Source of the DNA: Oscillospiraceae bacterium
GTDB lineage: Bacteria; Bacillota; Clostridia; Oscillospirales; Ruminococcaceae
DNA length: 64,000 nucleotides
Reading direction: 5' to 3'
NCBI GenBank assembly: GCA_902363145.1
Contig: CABIZB010000003.1
Coordinates: 310,001 to 374,000, forward strand
This document shows, in pieces, positions 29,203 to 38,278 of the stretch (its first letter is position 1; every line of letters begins with the position of its first letter). The position numbers and the translations under genes were made by a program. The notes under the pieces are model-generated. The model did not search any database. It saw nothing but the letters and a program-made list of their open reading frames with translations, and was not told the DNA's origin.

Positions 29203-30210
29203 ATGAGCAAAAGCGTAACCATGCGTGACATTGCAGATAAGCTGGAAATAAGCGTCGCCGCCGTATCAAAAGCATTGACAGGCAAAAGCGGCGTCAGCGC
29301 AGAGCTTAGAAGCAAGGTAAAGCGCACTGCCGATGAAATGGGCTACAAATTTGACGTAGAGACAAAAAAGAAATCCTCCCGCAGCAGCAACATCGGCATC
29401 ATCGTGGCGGAAAGATTTATTTCTGACAATTCATTCTATTTCAAATTCATTCACGGCATATCAAAAGCACTCCAGCAGCACGGAAACTACGCCCTTTTCC
29501 ATACTCTTACGGCCAAAAATGAGGAGAACGTTATCCTCCCCGATATATTTTTTCATCAGCGTGTTGACGGGATAATCGTGCTGGGTCAGATATCCGCAGC
29601 ATATATCCGTGCGGTCACTGATACGAAGATACCCGTGGTGTTCCTTGATTTCTATGACGAGCTTACATCGGGCAGCTGTATCGTCTGCGACAGCTTTTAC
29701 GCAAGCTACGAAATGACCAACCACCTTATACATAACGGTCACAAGAACATTGCATTTGTGGGGAATATCCACACCACCAGCAGTATTCAGGACAGATATC
29801 TGGGATATGTAAAGTCGCTTATAGAGCATGATCTTCCACTGAGGGACTATTTCCTTATAAGCGACCGTGACACAGCCACAGGAAAGATGATGCCGATATC
29901 ATTGCCGCTGATAATGCCCACAGCCTTTGTGTGCAACTGTGACGAGACCGCCTGCCACCTTATCACACAGCTGAAAGAAAGCGGATACAGGGTTCCCGAG
30001 GATATATCAGTCACGGGGTTTGATAACTCGGTTTACAGCAGCATAAGCGTTCCGAACATAACCACCATAGAAGTAAATACCGCACAGATGGCGAATGTCG
30101 CAGTGGAGGCATTGCTTGAAAAGATAGACTCGCCCTCATTTTCCATAGGAATGATACAGATCAAGGGAAAGATAATTTTCAAGGACTCGGTAATGTCGCT
30201 GAATTATTGA
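29203..30210 (+). CDS. LacI-family transcriptional regulator
   Basis: A 335-residue DNA-binding repressor. The N-terminal helix-turn-helix and hinge (VTMRDIADKLEISVAAVSKALTGKSGVS, about 4-31) is followed by a periplasmic-binding-protein-like sugar sensor (SSNIGIIVAERFISD near 62, then HQRVDGIIVLGQ, ISVTGFDNS). It is divergent from the sugar ABC operon and presumably controls it in response to the transported sugar. The ATG at 29203 is taken because AAGGTGG lies eight bases upstream; a GTG at 29191 overlaps that site. No strong terminator follows. Confidence 0.93.
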   Translation: MSKSVTMRDIADKLEISVAAVSKALTGKSGVSAELRSKVKRTADEMGYKFDVETKKKSSRSSNIGIIVAERFISDNSFYFKFIHGISKALQQHGNYALFHTLTAKNEENVILPDIFFHQRVDGIIVLGQISAAYIRAVTDTKIPVVFLDFYDELTSGSCIVCDSFYASYEMTNHLIHNGHKNIAFVGNIHTTSSIQDRYLGYVKSLIEHDLPLRDYFLISDRDTATGKMMPISLPLIMPTAFVCNCDETACHLITQLKESGYRVPEDISVTGFDNSVYSSISVPNITTIEVNTAQMANVAVEALLEKIDSPSFSIGMIQIKGKIIFKDSVMSLNY

Positions 30211-30370
30211 TAAGACAGCAATAAGCCAAGAGGCAAAACAGCAAAATAAAAAAATCAGCACAAATAAAATCAAGGCAAAGGTGTTATTTTTACCGAAAGG
30301 CTTGCAGTGGGATCGGCTAAATTATTGGTTGTCTATTGACTTAATCATTCTTGCCGATAACATCACCTAT

Positions 30371-30402
30371 AAAAAAATGCCGCAGAAAGCTCTGCGGCAT
30401 TT
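30371..30402 (-). terminator. Terminator of ilvBNC
   Basis: Stem AAATGCCGCAGA / TCTGCGGCATTT; the minus-strand tail is seven T residues. It is convergent with the LacI-family gene; the 30211-30370 gap shows nothing else. Confidence 0.9.
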
Positions 30403-30420
30403 GTGTTATTACTGATAAAA

Positions 30421-31485
<1,065 letters not shown>

Positions 31486-31512
31486 TCAAAGCGCAATGCT
31501 TCAAAAACGTGA

Positions 31513-32001
31513 TTACTTGATGGTAACGCTGCCCTTCTGGATAGCGATAACACCTGTACGGACGATCTCCTTGATGCCGTAGCCTGCGATAAGGTCGTGC
31601 ATTCTCTTGAGATGAACGGGAGAGTCGGAGATCTCAATGGTAAGGGTATTTGCGGTCATATCAACTATTCTTGCGCCCATTATCTCGCAGATAGTGAGTA
31701 TCTCGCCTCTCTGAGCGGGAGTTGCGCAGACCTTGATGAGCTGAAGCTCTCTTGCAAGAAGCTCCTCAGGCTCAAGAGTGCGTACCTTGATGGTATCAAC
31801 AAGCTTGTTGAGCTGCTTTTCAAGCTGCTGAGCTGTATGCTCGTCGCCGTCGGCAACGATGGTGATTCTGGAAACCTCGGGATCATCGGTAACACCCACT
31901 GCAAGGCTGTCGATATTGAAGCCTCTGCGTGAGAAAAGTCCCGAAACGCGTGAAAGCACGCCTGCATGGTTTTCAACGAGAATGGAAATTGTATGCTTCA
32001 T
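31513..32001 (-). CDS. ilvN: Acetolactate synthase small (regulatory) subunit
   Basis: A 162-residue regulatory subunit. The N-terminal ACT domain begins MKHTISILVENHAGVLSRVSGLFSRRGFNI, the classic valine-sensing fold; the second half (REGEILTICEIMGARIVDMT) is the AHAS small-subunit C-domain. It binds IlvB and confers feedback inhibition by valine. The ATG at 32001 is used because AAAGGTG lies upstream; the GTG at 32013 overlaps that site. It lies 31 bp after ilvB and 72 bp before ilvC. The family is also named IlvH. Confidence 0.96.
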   Translation of the reverse strand: MKHTISILVENHAGVLSRVSGLFSRRGFNIDSLAVGVTDDPEVSRITIVADGDEHTAQQLEKQLNKLVDTIKVRTLEPEELLARELQLIKVCATPAQRGEILTICEIMGARIVDMTANTLTIEISDSPVHLKRMHDLIAGYGIKEIVRTGVIAIQKGSVTIK

Positions 32002-32032
32002 ATGCACGGACACCTTTCTGATCTATCAAAAA

Positions 32033-33649
32033 TTAAAGTGTGGATTCAAGCTTATAGACATTGCATTCAAGGAGATAGGGCTTGTCGGAATTAACCAGCT
32101 TGTCTATCTTCTCCTCAGCCTCTGCCATGGTAACAACTCTGTCAGCCTCAATGCCGTAGGAACGGGCAAGAGCCACAAAATCGGGGCTTCCGTCCAGATG
32201 AACGGCTATCTGATGATCTTCATAGTTCTTGGTCTGAAGCTCTCTTACCATTCCGAGGCGGTTGTTTCTCATGATGATCATCTTAACTGCAATGCCCTCC
32301 TGCATGATGGTAGCAAGCTCCATCATCTGCATCTGGAACGAGCCGTCGCCGCAGACAACCACAACCTCACGATCGGGAGCTGCCATTTTTGCGCCCACTC
32401 CGCAGGGAACTGAGTAGCCCATGGTTCCCATGCCGCCTGTGGTAAGGAAACGTCCGCCCTCCTTGATTGCAAAGTTGTTGCAGCACCAGATCTGGTTCTG
32501 ACCAACATCGGCAACGCAGACTGTGTTTGCGGGAAGCTTGTCCGAAAGCTTTCTGAGGAACATTTTGGGGTTGATGTAGCCGTTTGTCTCCTCATTTTCG
32601 GGAACAGCATTCTTTATCTCCGCCAGTTCTTCCAGCCAGCTGTCACGCCTGCATGGGGTTATCATCTCGGTAAGCTCGGAAAGGATAGCCTTGCAGTCGC
32701 CTACCAGAGGGATATCAACGGGGATATTCTTGCCTATCTCGGCAGGGTCTATATCAATATGGATTATTTTCTTGTTTTCGGCAAGGAATGTGGGGGATTT
32801 TACTGCTCTGTCGCCCACTCTTGCGCCTATGAGTATCATGGTATCGCACTCGTTGACCGCACGGTTTGCGGACTTTACTCCGTGCATACCCAGCATTCCC
32901 AGATAAAGGGGGTGATCTGTGGGGAAGAGGCTGAGGCCCATCATTGTTGAAACCGCAGGTATCTGTGCCTTTTCGGCAAAGGCTGCAAGCTCATGCTCCG
33001 CACCTGCAAGGAAAACTCCTCCGCCTGCGCAGATAAGGGGTCTTTCAGCGCCCTCAATAGCCTCGCACAGCTTTTTTATCTGCATGGGGTTGCCCTTTAC
33101 GGTGGGCTTGTAGGTGCGCATCTTTACGGTCTCGGGATATGTAAAATCAATAAGAGTGTTCTGAACGTCCACGGGGACATCTATAAGAACGGGGCCCTTT
33201 CTGCCTGTGCCTGCGAGGTGGAACGCTTCCTTGAAAATCCTGGGAAGCTCGGCAGCGTCCTTTATGAGATAGCTGTACTTTACAAAAGGCTCCGCAGCAC
33301 CTGTGATATCCACTTCCTGGAAAACATCGCAGCCTATCTGGTCTGTGGAGACCTGACCTGTGATGCAGATAAGTGGGATACTGTCGGCATAAGCGGTAGC
33401 TATGGCAGTAAGCAGGTTCGTAGCGCCCGGTCCCGATGTGGCTATGCAGACAGCAGGCTTGTTGGTTATCCTTGCATATCCGCTTGCCGCATGGCCTGCG
33501 TTGGCTTCATGGCGCACCAGAACGTGCTTTATATCCGAGCGGTAAAGCTCGTCATAAAAAGGACAAATGGCAGCTCCGGGGTAGCCGAAGACGACCTTGA
33601 TACCCTCCATTTCAAGACATTTAACCATTGCCTGAGCAGCACGTATCAT
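32033..33649 (-). CDS. ilvB: Acetolactate synthase large (catalytic) subunit
   Basis: A 538-residue thiamine-diphosphate enzyme condensing pyruvate with pyruvate or 2-oxobutyrate. It shows VFGYPGAAICPFYDEL near 19-34, the catalytic glutamate in RHEANAGHAASGYARI (about 47-62), and the TPP/Mg motif GDGSFQMQMMELATI...NNRLGMV near 430-470. The 2-oxobutyrate needed for isoleucine comes from IlvA, encoded elsewhere in the window. The start at 33649 gives the usual N-terminus, but its AAAGG is 12-13 bases away, longer than usual. A consensus promoter lies 90 bp upstream. Confidence 0.97.
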   Translation of the reverse strand: MIRAAQAMVKCLEMEGIKVVFGYPGAAICPFYDELYRSDIKHVLVRHEANAGHAASGYARITNKPAVCIATSGPGATNLLTAIATAYADSIPLICITGQVSTDQIGCDVFQEVDITGAAEPFVKYSYLIKDAAELPRIFKEAFHLAGTGRKGPVLIDVPVDVQNTLIDFTYPETVKMRTYKPTVKGNPMQIKKLCEAIEGAERPLICAGGGVFLAGAEHELAAFAEKAQIPAVSTMMGLSLFPTDHPLYLGMLGMHGVKSANRAVNECDTMILIGARVGDRAVKSPTFLAENKKIIHIDIDPAEIGKNIPVDIPLVGDCKAILSELTEMITPCRRDSWLEELAEIKNAVPENEETNGYINPKMFLRKLSDKLPANTVCVADVGQNQIWCCNNFAIKEGGRFLTTGGMGTMGYSVPCGVGAKMAAPDREVVVVCGDGSFQMQMMELATIMQEGIAVKMIIMRNNRLGMVRELQTKNYEDHQIAVHLDGSPDFVALARSYGIEADRVVTMAEAEEKIDKLVNSDKPYLLECNVYKLESTL

Positions 33650-33738
33650 TCCTTTTCACGACCTTTCAAAATTTTAATAAATTACTATCCTAAAGCGAAC
33701 ATGGGTATAACACCGCTTTACAGTTCGCATATAGGTAT

Positions 33739-33767
33739 ATTATATTACAAACCTCTTTTTTCGTCAA
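33739..33767 (-). promoter_or_regulatory. Promoter of ilvBNC
   Basis: On the minus strand: TTGACG, exactly 17 bp, TATAAT. The roughly 80-base leader has a small GCGAAC / GTTCGC hairpin but no T-box. Confidence 0.85.
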
Positions 33768-33883
33768 GCAGTTATTGAAATAAAATTTTCCAAACGCTGA
33801 ATTTAACCTTTTGTTCACATTACCGTGCTAAAATATGATATAATTGATATCAAGGATTTTTGAATTACAAAGGACGTGACATT

Positions 33884-34357
33884 ATGCCCAACAATTCTTT
33901 TGAACACAAGCCTGCCGTAAGGGAGGTACTTACCGCCTGCGGCTTTGACTCACTGCACAACGAAAAGGAAGCCATGGCTGAGCTTATAATAAAGGTCTCC
34001 TGCGCATATAAGGTGTGGGATTTTGACCTATCAAGCGCTGCCAACACGATATTAAAATACAACGGACTTATAGTTGACGCAGCACAGGCAATACGCAAGA
34101 GCATGAAGGAATATGATTTTCACGGCGGATTTCACTTCTCCCTGGAGCATATGCTGAACGAGCAGGATAACCTTCACGATGAATTTGTGCTGCTGAGAAG
34201 ATATTCCGAGAAAAACCTCTTCCCCGTGGGAAACGCATTTTCGGAAATAATGTCCCTTGATGAGCAGGGAAAGGTGTATGCAGGCGAAAAATGCCTTGCC
34301 GACAGCTTTGAGATATTCATGGACAAGCTCATAGGTGACGCTTACAAGGATATTTAA
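33884..34357 (+). CDS. Unrecognised 157-residue soluble protein
   Basis: The start at 33884 has AAAGGACG upstream; an in-frame ATG at 33860 lacks one. The protein is acidic and mostly helical in character, with no signal peptide or membrane segment. Features include KPAVREVLTACGFDSL near 8-23, SLEHMLNEQDNLHDEF near 85 and a C-terminal DSFEIFMDKLIGDAYKDI. I cannot assign a family. It is followed after 12 bp by the BtuF-like lipoprotein gene, so the two are probably cotranscribed. Confidence 0.7.
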   Translation: MPNNSFEHKPAVREVLTACGFDSLHNEKEAMAELIIKVSCAYKVWDFDLSSAANTILKYNGLIVDAAQAIRKSMKEYDFHGGFHFSLEHMLNEQDNLHDEFVLLRRYSEKNLFPVGNAFSEIMSLDEQGKVYAGEKCLADSFEIFMDKLIGDAYKDI

Positions 34358-34369
34358 GAGGATACCGAG

Positions 34370-35329
34370 TTGAAAAAAATATTATCAGCATTTACGGCAG
34401 CCCTGATGCTGCTTCTGTGCTCATGCACAGCCATAAGTGAGAATGAAGATGCCCTGCCAGCCGCAGCCACCGTGGCAGAGCCGCAGCCCTACCCTGTGGA
34501 AGCGGGGAACCTTATCTTCAATTCTTCCCCCGTGACGGTAGGCTCCCTCTCCCCTGCCGTGACCGAAATGATATATGAGCTGGGCTACGGCGACAGGCTC
34601 ATATGCCGCAGCAGCTACTGCGATACTCCCGAAGAGGTCTTGTCTCTTCCCGAAACTGGAAGCGCCGCAAACCCAGATATCGAAAAGATAATCTCATATG
34701 CTCCCGAGCTGCTTATCACCCAAAGCCCTATCGCAAACAAGGACACCGTGCGCCTAAGTGAAGCGGGGATATCTCTGCTGACACTGCCCGCACCATCATC
34801 GCTTGAAGAGCTGTATGATAATTACGCCGCCCTTGCGGACATATTTGCGGGAAGCATTGAGGGTAATTCTCTGGCGGAAAATACCCTTGCGGATATGAAA
34901 TCTGCGGTAAATGAAGCCAAAAACTCCTGCGAAAGCATTGTTTTTATCATGAATATAGACGGCGACGAGATAACCGCAGGCACAGGCGACAGCTTTGCAG
35001 GCGACCTTTTCTCCGTTTTCGGCAGGAACATAGCGGAAAACGACACGGACTATACCATCACTGCCGAGGAGCTTATCAAGGCTGACCCACAGTATATTTT
35101 CCTTGCCCGTCCCCTTTCCGCATCTGATTTTGACAGCGAGCTGGCAGAACAGCTCTCCGCATTTTCCGAAGATCACGTTTTCTCCATAGACGCTTCCCTC
35201 ACCGAACGTCCCACCGCAAGGCTGGCGGAAACTATCCGCTCCGTATCGGAGGTCATGACCGGCACAAATGCGGAGACCACCGAATTTACAGGCGGATATG
35301 CGGAAATACACGAAACCTCCGGGCAGTGA
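34370..35329 (+). CDS. Substrate-binding lipoprotein, BtuF/FecB-type
   Basis: A 319-residue class III binding protein for cobalamin or iron-siderophore complexes. Signal MKKILSAFTAALMLLLCSC gives a lipidated Cys at about 19. VTVGSLSPAVTEMIYELGYGDRLICRSSYCDTPEEV near 57 and NPDIEKIISYAPELLIT near 100 are typical of BtuF. A long central helix is expected around 170-185. Translation starts at TTG (AGAGG upstream); there is no alternative. No BtuC or BtuD gene is adjacent, so its transporter is elsewhere. Cobalamin is attractive given cobTUS and metH, but heme or siderophore cannot be excluded. Confidence 0.82.
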   Translation: MKKILSAFTAALMLLLCSCTAISENEDALPAAATVAEPQPYPVEAGNLIFNSSPVTVGSLSPAVTEMIYELGYGDRLICRSSYCDTPEEVLSLPETGSAANPDIEKIISYAPELLITQSPIANKDTVRLSEAGISLLTLPAPSSLEELYDNYAALADIFAGSIEGNSLAENTLADMKSAVNEAKNSCESIVFIMNIDGDEITAGTGDSFAGDLFSVFGRNIAENDTDYTITAEELIKADPQYIFLARPLSASDFDSELAEQLSAFSEDHVFSIDASLTERPTARLAETIRSVSEVMTGTNAETTEFTGGYAEIHETSGQ

Positions 35330-35386
35330 TAATATGAACCGAAAGTTAATTCAACTTATCTGCAAATTGCACAAACATCAATATAA

Positions 35387-35431
35387 AGTGCCACGTGAAA
35401 TTATGCAGCATTTTCACGTGGCACTCTTTTA
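35387..35431 (+). terminator. Terminator of the BtuF-like gene
   Basis: A 14-bp stem AGTGCCACGTGAAA / TTTCACGTGGCACT followed by CTTTTAT. Confidence 0.9.
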
Positions 35432-35547
35432 TATTTTTCATAGGCAAATACTATCATATGAACATATCACAATATGGCGATGATTACAGCAGAGTGATTT
35501 GGCATATATTCACAAAAGATAGTAAATATGTATTTTTTTCATCGTGT

Positions 35548-35576
35548 TTGATTATTTTCCCCACGGGCGTTATTAT
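35548..35576 (+). promoter_or_regulatory. Possible promoter of pdxST
   Basis: TTGATT, 17 bp, TATTAT, 39 bp before the pdxS start. Confidence 0.5.
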
Positions 35577-35615
35577 GGTCTCACCACAACAGATACGGTC
35601 CAAGGAGGAAATGAT

Positions 35616-36491
35616 ATGAAAAACGAAAGATACGAGCTTAATAAGAACCTTGCCCAGATGCTCAAGGGCGGAGTTATAATGGACGTTACCACTCCCGAGC
35701 AGGCAAAGATCGCCGAGGCAGCAGGTGCCTGCGCAGTTATGGCGCTGGAAAGAATACCTGCCGATATCCGTGCAGCAGGCGGCGTTTCCAGAATGAGCGA
35801 CCCCAAGATGATAAAGGGCATTCAGGAAGCTGTTTCTATCCCCGTAATGGCAAAATGCCGTATCGGTCATTTTGCTGAGGCTCAGATACTCCAGGCCATT
35901 GAAATAGACTACATCGACGAGAGCGAAGTTCTCTCCCCCGCCGATGACAAGTACCACATCGACAAGACCGCCTTTGACGTTCCCTTCGTATGCGGCGCAA
36001 AGGACTTGGGCGAGGCTCTCCGCAGGATCAACGAGGGCGCTTCCATGATAAGGACTAAGGGCGAACCCGGCACAGGCGACGTTGTTCAGGCTGTACGCCA
36101 CATGAGAATGATGCAGAGCGAGATAAGACGTCTTGTCTCCATGAGTGCCGACGAGCTTTTCGACGCTGCAAAGGAGCTGCGTGTTCCCTATGACCTGGTG
36201 CTGTACGTTCACGAGAACGGCAAGCTGCCCGTAGTAAACTTCGCAGCAGGCGGCGTTGCAACTCCCGCAGACGCTTCCCTTATGATGCAGCTGGGCGCAG
36301 AGGGCGTGTTCGTGGGAAGCGGTATCTTCAAGTCGGGCAATCCCGAAAAGCGTGCCGCAGCTATCGTAAAGGCTGTTACCAACTACACCGATGCAAAGCT
36401 TATCGCTGAGCTTTCCGAAGACCTCGGCGAGGCAATGGTAGGCATCAACGAGCAGGAAATAGAGCTGCTCATGGCAGAAAGAGGAAAGTAA
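35616..36491 (+). CDS. pdxS: Pyridoxal 5'-phosphate synthase, synthase subunit
   Basis: A 291-residue TIM-barrel enzyme that makes PLP directly from ribose 5-phosphate, glyceraldehyde 3-phosphate and ammonia. It shows [41 protein letters not shown] (about 14-55) and the phosphate loop [11 protein letters not shown] near 145. The ATG at 35616 has a perfect AAGGAGG; the longer frame is non-coding. pdxT follows after one base, and the two form the 12+12 complex. The PLP serves IlvA, also in this window. Confidence 0.98.
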   Translation: MKNERYELNKNLAQMLKGGVIMDVTTPEQAKIAEAAGACAVMALERIPADIRAAGGVSRMSDPKMIKGIQEAVSIPVMAKCRIGHFAEAQILQAIEIDYIDESEVLSPADDKYHIDKTAFDVPFVCGAKDLGEALRRINEGASMIRTKGEPGTGDVVQAVRHMRMMQSEIRRLVSMSADELFDAAKELRVPYDLVLYVHENGKLPVVNFAAGGVATPADASLMMQLGAEGVFVGSGIFKSGNPEKRAAAIVKAVTNYTDAKLIAELSEDLGEAMVGINEQEIELLMAERGK

Positions 36492-36492
36492 T

Positions 36493-37065
36493 ATGAATAT
36501 CGGCGTTCTTGCTTTGCAGGGAGCATTCATAGAGCATGAAAAAATGCTGTCAAAGCTTGGCGTGCAGTCTTTTGAGATACGTCAGAAAAGCGATATACAA
36601 AAGAGCATGGACGGCATCATAATCCCGGGCGGCGAAAGCACCGTTATGGGCAAGCTGCTCCGTGAGCTTGATATATATGACGAGCTTAAAGCTATGATAA
36701 CAAAGGGTCTGCCCGTTTTCGGCACCTGCGCAGGTCTTATCCTCCTTGCCAAAAAGATAGACGGCGAGGAGCCTCATCTGGCGGTAATGGATATCGAAGC
36801 AAAGCGCAACGCCTATGGCAGGCAGCTGGGCAGCTTTGCGGCAAAGGGCGACTTTGCCGGCAGAGAGATACCCATGGTATTTATCCGTGCCCCATATATC
36901 CCCGAGGTTTACGGTGAAACAAAGGTGCTTTCCGTCACAGACGGCAAGATAACCGCCGCAAGGGACAGAAATATGCTTGCCTGCGCATTCCACCCCGAGC
37001 TTTCGGAGGATACAACAGTGCATGAGTATTTCCTTGATATGATACGCTCAGCAAATGTTAAATAA
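36493..37065 (+). CDS. pdxT: Pyridoxal 5'-phosphate synthase, glutaminase subunit
   Basis: A 190-residue class I glutamine amidotransferase that supplies ammonia to PdxS. Visible are PGGESTVMGKLL near 46-57, the catalytic Cys in FGTCAGLILLA near 76-86, and the His-Glu pair in AFHPELSEDT near 170. The start is one base after the pdxS stop, so coupling is expected. The length is typical. Confidence 0.97.
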   Translation: MNIGVLALQGAFIEHEKMLSKLGVQSFEIRQKSDIQKSMDGIIIPGGESTVMGKLLRELDIYDELKAMITKGLPVFGTCAGLILLAKKIDGEEPHLAVMDIEAKRNAYGRQLGSFAAKGDFAGREIPMVFIRAPYIPEVYGETKVLSVTDGKITAARDRNMLACAFHPELSEDTTVHEYFLDMIRSANVK

Positions 37066-37099
37066 ATGTAACATACGCAGTTTGTAACAAATATACAAT

Positions 37100-37164
37100 A
37101 TCAGCTCATATCCCCACCCGTAAAATGTGCATCATTTTTATAAAGTGGGATATGGGCTGATTTT
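37100..37164 (+). terminator. Terminator of pdxST
   Basis: Long arms ATCAGCTCATATCCC / GGGATATGGGCTGAT (one G-U pair) with an AT-rich loop, then TTTT. The same arms could also serve the opposite strand weakly. Confidence 0.65.
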
Positions 37165-37294
37165 CCCCTTTATTCAATGTATATATCTGCCAATTTAGGC
37201 AGATGATATGATAATAAGATATATCATAATGCACAAAAGCGCCATAATATGCATTTTTTGTGTACAGCTTGCATAAGCCGCAAAAATGGGTATT

Positions 37295-37327
37295 ATATCA
37301 TATATAACATATAGGAATATATGATAT
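37295..37327. promoter_or_regulatory. Perfect inverted repeat before the ECF S-component gene
   Basis: ATATCATATAT and ATATATGATAT are exact reverse complements around an 11-bp centre, 35 bp before the start codon. A second small hairpin ATCTGCC / GGCAGAT lies at 37185-37204. Operator or leader hairpin are both possible; no known riboswitch was recognised. Confidence 0.45.
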
Positions 37328-37361
37328 GAGTATATGGATATGATCCAAGGGGGAATTACCA

Positions 37362-38165
37362 ATGGCAACAACAGTAAAAAACAAACGTCTTTATTCCATC
37401 GTTACCGTAGGTCTTATGGCGGCGCTGGTTTATGTAGGCAACTATCTCCAGATAAAAATACCTAACGGCGGTCTGGTAACAAGAATACATTTGGGCAACT
37501 CCATGTGCCTGCTGGCAGGTCTGCTTTTCGGACGACTGAGAGGCGGTCTTTCATCAGGTATCGGCGCAGCGCTTTATGACCTGTTCGACCCCGTGTACAT
37601 CGTTTCCGCACCCTACACATTCTTCTCAAAGTTTGCAATGGGCTTTACCGCAGGCCATATCAGAAAGCACTCAAAAAATGAAAAGAGCGCAGTTATCTGG
37701 GCGGCAGTTGCAGGTCAGCTGGTATATATCGTGCTTTACCTGCTCAAGACATTCATCAGCCAGATACTTCTCGGCGAGCCTGTTTCCGTTGCACTCAAGC
37801 TCACAGGCGTGAATGCAATAACCTCGACAATAAACGGAGTTCTTGCGTGCGTTATCGCAGTACCTCTTTACTTTGCACTTTCCAAGGCGCTTGCTCATAC
37901 AGGAATTGCGGAGCTTATCACCGAAAAGGAAGAAAACAAGGGCTGGCTCAATCCTCTCACCGCAGGACTTACTGCATTTGCGGTTATCGTTACAGCACTT
38001 TATACCATTGACCTTGCAAATACCAATAAGGTTAAGAAGCAGGAAGCTGAAAAGGAAGCTGCATATCAGCAGCAGATAGATGATCTTCAGTATGAGATAG
38101 ATTTTCTTAAAGATCAGCTTCAGATAGAGATACCTCCCCGTGAGACTGAGGAGGAAGCCGAATAA
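37362..38165 (+). CDS. ECF-type vitamin transporter S component with C-terminal coiled coil
   Basis: A 267-residue protein with about six membrane helices. The opening RLYSIVTVGLMAALVYVGNYLQIKIP is the ECF S-subunit pattern with the AAxxxA-like helix that binds the T component. It is followed by HLGNSMCLLAGLLFG and SSGIGAALYDLFDP, which shape the substrate pocket. After the last helix (about 205-222) a cytoplasmic Glu/Lys/Gln-rich tail (225-267) is predicted to form a coiled coil, unusual for S components. The substrate is unknown; pdxST next door makes a B6 vitamer one guess. The shared ECF module genes are not here. The ribosome site is AAGGGGG. Confidence 0.85.
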   Translation: MATTVKNKRLYSIVTVGLMAALVYVGNYLQIKIPNGGLVTRIHLGNSMCLLAGLLFGRLRGGLSSGIGAALYDLFDPVYIVSAPYTFFSKFAMGFTAGHIRKHSKNEKSAVIWAAVAGQLVYIVLYLLKTFISQILLGEPVSVALKLTGVNAITSTINGVLACVIAVPLYFALSKALAHTGIAELITEKEENKGWLNPLTAGLTAFAVIVTALYTIDLANTNKVKKQEAEKEAAYQQQIDDLQYEIDFLKDQLQIEIPPRETEEEAE

Positions 38166-38177
38166 CAGCATTGACCC

Positions 38178-38214
38178 AAGCGCCCTCACTTCAATGAAGT
38201 GGGGGCGCTTTTTT
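38178..38214 (+). terminator. Terminator of the ECF S-component gene
   Basis: AAGCGCCC.CACTTC / GAAGTGGGGGCGCTT stem followed by six T residues. Confidence 0.9.
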
Positions 38215-38230
38215 AATAGCAGATGAACGA

Positions 38231-38268
38231 AACAACGCCCCCGCTTCAGCCGAAACGGGGGCGTTGTT
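38231..38268 (-). terminator. Terminator of the metF-metH operon
   Basis: Stem AACAACGCCCCCG / CGGGGGCGTTGTT just beyond the metH stop; the minus-strand tail is only moderately T-rich. Confidence 0.7.
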
Positions 38269-38278
38269 ATTTATCATA

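Noticed and set aside
30211..30370. Possible leader or small RNA between the LacI-family gene and the ilvC terminator
   Set aside because: Only weak complementarity (GGTGTTAT / ATAACA) was seen, with no promoter or T run.
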